A stretch of 64,000 nucleotides of DNA, from contig NC_041686.1 of the NCBI RefSeq assembly GCF_900005765.1, positions 310,001-374,000 of the forward strand, written 5' to 3'. Source of the stretch: Plasmodium relictum (taxonomy: Eukaryota > Apicomplexa > Aconoidasida > Haemosporida > Plasmodiidae). The position numbers were made by a program, and so were the translations under genes. Every line of letters starts with the position of its first letter. Position 1 is the first letter of the stretch. The notes under the pieces were generated by a model. The model was not told the DNA's origin. It did not search any database and saw only the letters and a list, made by a program, of their open reading frames with translations. Below are positions 56,926-64,000 of the stretch, piece by piece.

Positions 56926-58545
56926 TTATTCGAACTCTATTGTTGATGGAGGCTTTGAAGAAATATCATAAAGAATTCTATTAACTCCTTTTACTTCACT
57001 CAATATACGAGATGAAATTTTTTCTAAAATATCATATGGTATTTTATACCAATCAGCAGTCATAAAAGAAGATGTTTTAACTGCTCTTAAAACGCATACA
57101 TAGTCATATGATCTTGCGTCTCCTCTAACTCCCACTGATTTTGTGGTTAGTAATACAGCAAAGGCTTGATTAATTTTATCGTATAATTCATAAGATATTA
57201 AATCTTTTATATAAATATCATCTATTTCTCTTAATATATTCAATTTATGTTCATCTACTTCTCCGATAACTCGAATTGCTAAGCCTGGTCCTGGAAATGG
57301 ATGTCTATTTATGATATATTTTGGAAGATTTAATTCTTCAGCTATTTTTTTAACATCATCTTTAAATAAATATCTAAAAGGTTCAAATAATTTGAATTTC
57401 AAATTTGTTGGTAATCCACCAACATTATGATGAGTTTTAATAGTATCTGATAAATTTTTTGAGCATTTGCTTTCTATTATATCAGGATACAATGTACCCT
57501 GTAATAAATAAGTATAATCAATATCTATATTCATATTTTTTACAGCCTTCTCAAATTCTTCAATAAAAAGTTTTCCTATAATTTTTCTCTTTTTTTCTGG
57601 GTCTGTTACCCCTTTTAAATTTTTTAAAAAATTTTCAGATGCATCAATTTTTGTTAAGTTCATATTAGGGAATAGTTCTTTTAAAAAGGAAAATACATTC
57701 TCTCCTTCATTTTTTCTTAATAATCCATTATCTATGAAAATACCGAAAAAACGATTTTTAAATATTTTATATGTAAGTGCAGCTGCTACAGTACTATCGA
57801 TACCACCAGACATTGCAGCAATAACGTAATGATCATGTGCATGTTTTTCAATTTTTTTTAATTCTATTTCGTGATATTTAACAGGATCAAATTGCTTTGA
57901 ACATTTACATACTTTATAAGCAAAATTAAAAAACATCTTTTCTCCTTCAACAGATTCATACACTTCTGGATGATATTGAACTCCATATATTTTATGTTCT
58001 TCATCATAAAAAGAAGCAATTAAACAATTATCACTTGAATTAGTTAAGTAAAAATTATCGGGAATTTTAGTTACTTCTTCAGTATGATTCATCCATACTA
58101 CAGTTTTTTTATCTTTTATGTTATCAAATAAATCGCAATTATCCATTAATTTGTAATTCTTATATTTATCATCATTTGCATTCTCTTTTGTTAATATTTT
58201 CACATCAGTAAACCCGTATTCAGAATTCTTAGATTTTTTTACTTCTCCATTCATTTTTAGTGCTATTTCTTGCATTCCATAACATATTCCCAAAATAGGA
58301 ATTTTCTTTTTTAAAAAGTATTCAAACACATCCTTTTTTAAATGGGGTGATCCAGGTTCAATAGTGGAATGGGGACCCCCTGATAAAATAACTCCTTTTA
58401 TATTTAAATCTATTATATCCTTTAAATCAACATCAAAATCTTTCGTTTCGCTAAATATTTTTATGTTGTTTAAACGTTTTATAATTAAATGAAAATACTG
58501 ACTCCCAAAATTTATTACTAATATTTTATCATAGTCTTCCTCCAT
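56926..58545 (-). CDS. GMP synthetase (glutamine-hydrolysing)
   Basis: Single exon, 539 residues. The N-terminal class I glutamine amidotransferase domain (about 1-210) has the nucleophile in ILGICYGMQ (Cys88) and the His/Glu pair in VQYHPEV (His192, Glu194), plus the oxyanion strand VILSGGPHS. The ATP-pyrophosphatase domain (about 225-410) has the P-loop MSGGIDSTVAAALTY (245-259). The C-terminal dimerisation/XMP-binding domain has RHPFPGPGLAIRVIGE and ends KPPSTIEFE. The enzyme converts XMP to GMP with ATP and glutamine, so together with HGXPRT it lets salvaged hypoxanthine or xanthine reach the guanylate pool. All catalytic residues are present. It is slightly shorter than I remember for P. 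falciparum. Confidence 0.97.
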   Translation of the reverse strand: MEEDYDKILVINFGSQYFHLIIKRLNNIKIFSETKDFDVDLKDIIDLNIKGVILSGGPHSTIEPGSPHLKKDVFEYFLKKKIPILGICYGMQEIALKMNGEVKKSKNSEYGFTDVKILTKENANDDKYKNYKLMDNCDLFDNIKDKKTVVWMNHTEEVTKIPDNFYLTNSSDNCLIASFYDEEHKIYGVQYHPEVYESVEGEKMFFNFAYKVCKCSKQFDPVKYHEIELKKIEKHAHDHYVIAAMSGGIDSTVAAALTYKIFKNRFFGIFIDNGLLRKNEGENVFSFLKELFPNMNLTKIDASENFLKNLKGVTDPEKKRKIIGKLFIEEFEKAVKNMNIDIDYTYLLQGTLYPDIIESKCSKNLSDTIKTHHNVGGLPTNLKFKLFEPFRYLFKDDVKKIAEELNLPKYIINRHPFPGPGLAIRVIGEVDEHKLNILREIDDIYIKDLISYELYDKINQAFAVLLTTKSVGVRGDARSYDYVCVLRAVKTSSFMTADWYKIPYDILEKISSRILSEVKGVNRILYDISSKPPSTIEFE

Positions 58546-60161
58546 TGAATTATTACCTACTTTCTTTATTAGGAAAAATTCCTTTTTAAATTAAAAAAAA
58601 TTCAAAATATTAATTAAAAATTTATATATATTTCTTTATAATAATTATTTAAAAAAAAAAAAAAAGAAAGAAAAGATTTAGTATATAATAAAAGTAATAT
58701 TAAAAAAAAATTATTTATTAAAAGTACTGGAATAAATAATTTAAAATATTATAGAGAAAAAAAAAAAAATTTATTAAATATTAAAGAAAAAAATTTCATT
58801 AAACTTTTGAAAAAAAAAATTTAACAATATCCCGAAGTACTATATATATTAAATAAATTTATTATTTTTTTTCAAAGTAATAATTCATATTAAAAAAAAA
58901 AAAAAAGTGATGATACCTATCACTTTCATCAAATAAGAAACATTAATATACAAATTTATATAAAAACAATTAAATTTATCTAAAAAAGTGAAAAATTACT
59001 TTGTATTTTTTATTATGATAAATAATATTTTAAAAATTTTATAAAACTAAATCTACAAGTTTTTTTAACTTTTTTTTTTTTCTTAATGCTTTTAAATATA
59101 CAAAGATATATGTTAAAAAATGAATACTTTTTTTCTAATTTAATTTCATATTGTAAAATTATTAGTAAGAACATTTAGTACAAAAAAATAAGAAATATAT
59201 TTTTATATTCATTTAAAGAAAATCAAAGTTTATTTATATATATTTATATAATATTTTTATCATTTTTTTTTTTTTTAATTATTAAAAATTAAAACTTAGA
59301 CATAATTAAAAATAAAGGAAAAATTTTAATTATTATATATAAATATACTAGGCTCAATACCTAAATATGCGTTTCTTATTTTTTTTTTTTTCTAAATAAT
59401 ATTGTATTAATAAAAAAAATTTTCAACTTTGGTATTTAAATAAGATAGTTTCAATTTTTTAGGAAGATTAAAAATTATTTTTTATTATCTTAAAATCTAT
59501 AGAACCAAAAAATATATTTTTACATTGTTTTTTTTTTATAGGGATACAAAAAGCAATAATACTATCTTAAAATTTTTATTATTTATATGTAGTTTTTTTT
59601 TTAAACAAAATATTCAGAATATTTAAATATAATAATTTAAATATAGAGAGTTTTTCTAATATAGTTCATTATTAAATATTTAAACAAAATAAAAAAATTA
59701 TATAAAAGTACAAAAAAACGAAAAATAACAAAAACCATAATACTTTTAAAAATGTAAAGAAATTTTAAAAGCTCAAAAAAAAAAAAAAAAAAAAAAATTG
59801 AAACATTTTAAAATATTTTGAAACTTTTTTTCAATAATAATACAATTTTTCATCTTTAAATATTTGTAAAAATGAAATAATTGAATGAATTTCAAATTTC
59901 TGAGAAAAAAAAATTGAACCAGAGCCATATAATATATATATATATTTAGAAAAAAATTTTGATTTTAATGATTTTTTCATATATATAATAATATTTTATT
60001 TCTTTTTTATAATTCAAATTTTTTTTCATTTTTTTTTATTTTTATCATCTTTTGGCTGATAAATCATCTCAATATTAATTTCTTTTCACTTATAACTATG
60101 TAATTTTTTACATAAAAATCATATTATATTCTATTTGATTCTAAACTTTTTTTTTTTCTTG
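58546..60161. other. Divergent intergenic region, GMP synthetase / FCP1-type phosphatase
   Basis: 1.6 kb that should carry both promoters. It contains a poly(A) run at about 59776-59797 and poly(T) runs at about 59264-59276 and 59378-59391. No motif or RNA is recognised. Confidence 0.5.
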
Positions 60162-63100
60162 ATGGAAAAGAAAAAAATCTATTTGCCAAAAAGTGTAACT
60201 CTGCCTTGTAAATTAAAATGGGCTGTAGATAATAATTCAGTGGTTAGTTTCAATCAAATAATTGCTTTTATTATTGAAAACAAGAATGAATATATTGACG
60301 AAAACAATAATAATTTATGTAATAAAAAGGATCTTTTAAATGATAAAGATATTCATTTAGAAGATAAAACTAATAACTCAAGTGATAAAAACAATTACAT
60401 AGAAAATGAGAATAATTTAAATGATAAAACTGTTCATTTAAATGGTGTACTTAATAATATAAATGATGAAAGTGATAATATGAAAAATGAAATAAATACA
60501 AATAATAAAGATAATAATACAAATGGTAATATTAATATCTTAAAGGTTGAACAACAAATAGAAATTGATACAAAACCAAATGAAAAAAACAATGTTATAA
60601 ATTTTATTTTAAGTAATAGAAAAAATTCTGAAATAAGAAACAACTATATTGCATTAAGAAGTAATAATCATGGAAGGATAACCATTGTAAAAAATAATTT
60701 TAATTTAGAAAAAGATGAATATATATATATTAATGATCCTAGTGAAGTATTATGTGAAATTAGTGATGCTAAATGCAGTCACGAAATAATTTTTTCTGGT
60801 TTATGCACTAATTGTCTTTTAAGTCAAGAAGAAATTAATAAAAATAAAGAAGAGCAAAAATATTTTTTGACTCCCGGTTTTTTAACAAATGAAAATGAGT
60901 TATTCATAAATTCAGATAAGGCTCTTGATTTAGAAAAAGAAAGAATTAAAAATATTATTGAAAATAAAAAACTTTGTTTAGTTTTAGATTTAGATAATAC
61001 ACTTTTGCATGCTTCTTTTTTTCTTTTATCAGTAAATATGAATAGTGAAATAATAAATATAACAACTGATCTTGATGGAAATTTAGAAAATGAAATGAAT
61101 TATTTAGAAGAACTAAGTAACCATGTATATAATATAAATAATACTAAAAATGAAATTAACAAAAAAATATCAGTTATAGAAAGATACATTGATGAAAAAA
61201 ATGTTCATTTTGATCAAAACAATGTTATAAATAATGATAATATTGCAAATACTGATATAGATACAAACATTGATAATCATATAGAAGTTAATAATAATCT
61301 AAATGCTGATAAGAATGATAATGATAATAATTATTATAATAAAGCCAATTTTCTATATGATGATATAAGAATAAATGAAGAAATGATTGAAGATTATTTA
61401 TATTCATTATTTTATAAAAAAAAAAGTAACATGGAATATAATAATAAGCATCAAGATATAAAATCGAGTTACGACAATTATTGTAATTTTTTAGAAAAAC
61501 TTAACACAATAAATTTATTAAAAAAAAATGGAAAGTTTATACATTATGAAAATTTAAATGATAAAAATATAAAAAAAAAAATTGAAAAATTAGAATTATC
61601 AGTTTTAAAAACTAATGTAAAATATCAAAAAGGATCTTATACAATATATTATAAGTTAAGACCAGGGGTTATTCAATTTTTACAAAAAATGAATGAAAAA
61701 TATGAATTATATTTATATACAATGGGAACATTGGAGCATGCAAAATCATGCTTATTTTTGTTAGATCCTCTAAAAAAATTTTTTGGTAATAGAATATTTT
61801 CAAGAAAAGATAGTGTTGACGGTTTAAAACATATGAATAGAATTCTTCCAACTTATCGTAGTATTTCAATATGTATTGATGATAGTGACTATATATGGAG
61901 AGAAAGAAGTTCTTGTATAAAAGTACATGGCTATAATTTTTTTCCTGAAATAAATTTTTTAGAGGATATTAAAAGAAAACCTTATTTCCTAACAAAATTT
62001 TTTTCTTTAGCTCAATCTTATTTAAATTTTTCAACTACACTTTATCGATTCATTAATTTTAAATGCAATGAATATGAAAAATTGAAAGAAGTTCGCAAAG
62101 ATAATATTCTTTACAATTATATAAATTTAAATAATTCTTTAAATAATTATAAAAACATAGGAAATAATTTAGGGATTAGTTTGGAGTTAGAAGAAGATAA
62201 CATCAAAAAAATAAATAATGGTAAACTAAACTTTTATAAAAATGAAGGAGCAAATACAAATAAAACTAATTTAATTTGCGAGACAAATGAAAACGAGGTT
62301 AATGAAGAAAGAAAAAAAACAAAAAATGAAAATGAAAATGAAGACTTTTTAATTTTACAAAATTATAACTCCTTAAATGTGAATGATGATGAATCATTTG
62401 AATCTAATGAAGATAACTTCATTGATTTAGATAAGGAATTTGAAACAGATAATGAAAATGAAATTGAAGCAGATTCCAATTTATCTAATTCATGCCAGTT
62501 AAATATATTCAGTGACTTAGGAAATTTTAATAAAACATATGATTGCGAAATTATAAAAGAAGAAATACGTAAAGAAAATAACAACGAAAATATAATTAAT
62601 ACAAAAATAAATGAGAATAAAAATAAAAATTATAATAATGAAAATGAGTATAATGATTATGAAAATAATATGTATGATGAAAAGTTAGATATAATTAACT
62701 TGATAAAAAAAGAAAATAGTCCTTCTTTATTAAATAATATCAGTGGAATAAACAATCAAAAAGAAGATAAGAGTAATTGCAGTTCTCTAAAATACAAAAC
62801 AGAAGAAACAAAATCCGAAGAATTTCTTTTTTTAAATAATATAGCATATCAAAATGTCTCACTAGGTGAAATAGGGAATATCTTACACAAAAAAATTGAG
62901 GGAAAAAGAGATGAAGAAATCCCACAAAATAGTTCCATAGAAGAAAAAATGTTTTATTCACAAAATGAAAATTTTTTAAAAAAAGAAGAAAATGTATTAC
63001 ATTTTGAAAAAGCGGAAAATTTAGATCATAATGAAACTAAGAATTTGGTACCAATTGATGAAAATGATGTTATCAAAAATAACAATTCTGATTTATTACT

Positions 63101-63994
63101 TTTGGAGAATAATGCACATGTAGATATACAGAGTATAACTAATATCAATAATTCTTCAAATATTACCTTACCAAAAACTCATAAAGATCTTAATAAAAAT
63201 CAAAATAAAAAAAAGAAAAAAATTAATAAAAAAAGTAATATCAAAAGTAAAGATATATTAAATGAAGATGAAATTTCTAATAATATTATCCCATTTTCTA
63301 TATTAAAAACGGAAGAAAAATATATTTGTTTTGAAGATGAAATTATTTTCAAATTTATATCAGAAAAAAACTATAGAAAATACGACAAATATGTGTTAAA
63401 CTTTCTAAATAATTATTTTGAGGAAGAAGAATTAAAAAGAAGAAATCAAGAATCAGAAAAAATAGATGAAATAGATATAAAAAAAAAAGAAATAGATAAA
63501 AATTACAATTCAGTTACGAATAAAAAAAAAAAAAATTTTAAAAAATTCGATGTTTCGAATAATAAAAAAAAAGTAAAAAAAAAAATAAAAAAAATTCAAG
63601 TGAAAAGATTTGTTCAATTTCAAAATCTAAGTAAAAATAAAATTTTCAACCAAAAGATCTTAAAAGGAAAAAAAAGAGCAATTAAAGATAGTTTTAAATT
63701 AAAAAATGAAAAATTAGATAACCAAACAAAAAAAGCAAATAAAAATGAATATTATGAAAGTTTTTTTATACCAAAAAATTTGAAAGAACCAAAATTTAAA
63801 GATAATGACAAACAGTTATATTATTTAGGAATAATATTAGATGAAATACATAATATTTTTTATAAAATTTTTGAACATTTCAAAACTTATAAAATCAGTG
63901 AAGAAAACTCTGATAATAATATATATAATTATTTTTTAAGATATCCAGTAGTAAGAACAATATTAATAGAATTTCGAAAACAAGTTCTAAGAGG
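60162..63994 (+). CDS. FCP1-type RNA polymerase II CTD phosphatase (NIF family), 5' exon, incomplete
   Basis: I start at MEKKKIYLPKSVTLPCKLKW (60162). The frame is open nine codons further upstream, but that part is T-rich. An N-terminal Asn-rich stretch (30-140) precedes the FCP1 signature CSHEIIFSGLCTNC (about 206-219). The HAD phosphatase motif DLDNTLLH (about 276-283) supplies the nucleophilic Asp. A ~200-residue Asn/Asp-rich insertion separates it from the rest of the catalytic domain, which resumes at YYKLRPGVIQFLQKM with YLYTMGTLEHAK, FSRKD and the second acidic motif CIDDSDYIWRE. After about 600 disordered residues, QLYYLGIILDEIHNIFYKIF and VVRTILIEFRKQVLRG match the FCP1 segment just before the BRCT domain. 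The stop after RG overlaps an AGAG|GTTAAA donor, so BRCT exons are expected beyond the window. Confidence 0.88.
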
Positions 63995-64000
63995 TTAAAA

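Overview
This window is nuclear DNA of a malaria parasite (Plasmodium). Overall GC is well below 20%. Intergenic DNA is made largely of poly(A), poly(T) and (AT)n runs, coding regions stand out by higher GC, proteins are rich in Asn and Lys with poly-Lys tracts, and introns are short (about 70-230 bp), AT-rich and bounded by GT/AG. The gene order matches, from memory, a block of P. falciparum chromosome 10 running from eIF2-beta to the NIF/FCP1-type phosphatase. The proteins (for example HGXPRT and proteasome beta-5) differ from those I remember for P. falciparum, so a non-falciparum species is likely. The extreme AT content would fit an avian-malaria lineage, but that is inference.

Layout. 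0.4-8.8 kb: eIF2-beta (-), a seven-exon SDF2/MIR-domain ER protein (+), mitochondrial uL22 (-), a PIH1-domain co-chaperone (+) and the inner-membrane-complex protein ISP1 (-). 10.8-18.6 kb: an unrecognised 736-residue protein (-), a Bet1-like SNARE (+), ARV1 (+) and proteasome beta-5 (-). 21.3-26.4 kb: a four-TM membrane protein (-), a helical-repeat organellar RNA-binding candidate (-) and RAD23 (+). 29.4-42.7 kb: the KH-domain protein PREBP (+), the divergent heme oxygenase-like protein (-), an RNF10-like RING protein in nine exons (+) and a basic coiled-coil protein with a mitochondrial-type leader (-). 43.9-64 kb: a secreted protein in the position of the rhoptry-associated adhesin (+), complex III subunit QCR7 (-), HGXPRT (-), phosphoglucomutase-2 (-), GMP synthetase (-) and an FCP1-type CTD phosphatase (+) that runs off the right edge.

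Functions. Most genes are housekeeping. HGXPRT and GMP synthetase, two genes apart, together convert salvaged purine bases to GMP. RAD23 and beta-5 belong to the ubiquitin-proteasome route. SDF2, ARV1 and the SNARE act in the early secretory pathway. uL22m, QCR7, the helical-repeat protein and perhaps the coiled-coil protein act in the mitochondrion, and the heme oxygenase-like protein in the apicoplast. ISP1 and the putative adhesin belong to invasive stages. I found no convincing tRNA, rRNA, CRISPR array, transposon or centromere. Exon structures were assembled by hand from GT/AG boundaries and reading-frame continuity, with protein-family fit as a check.
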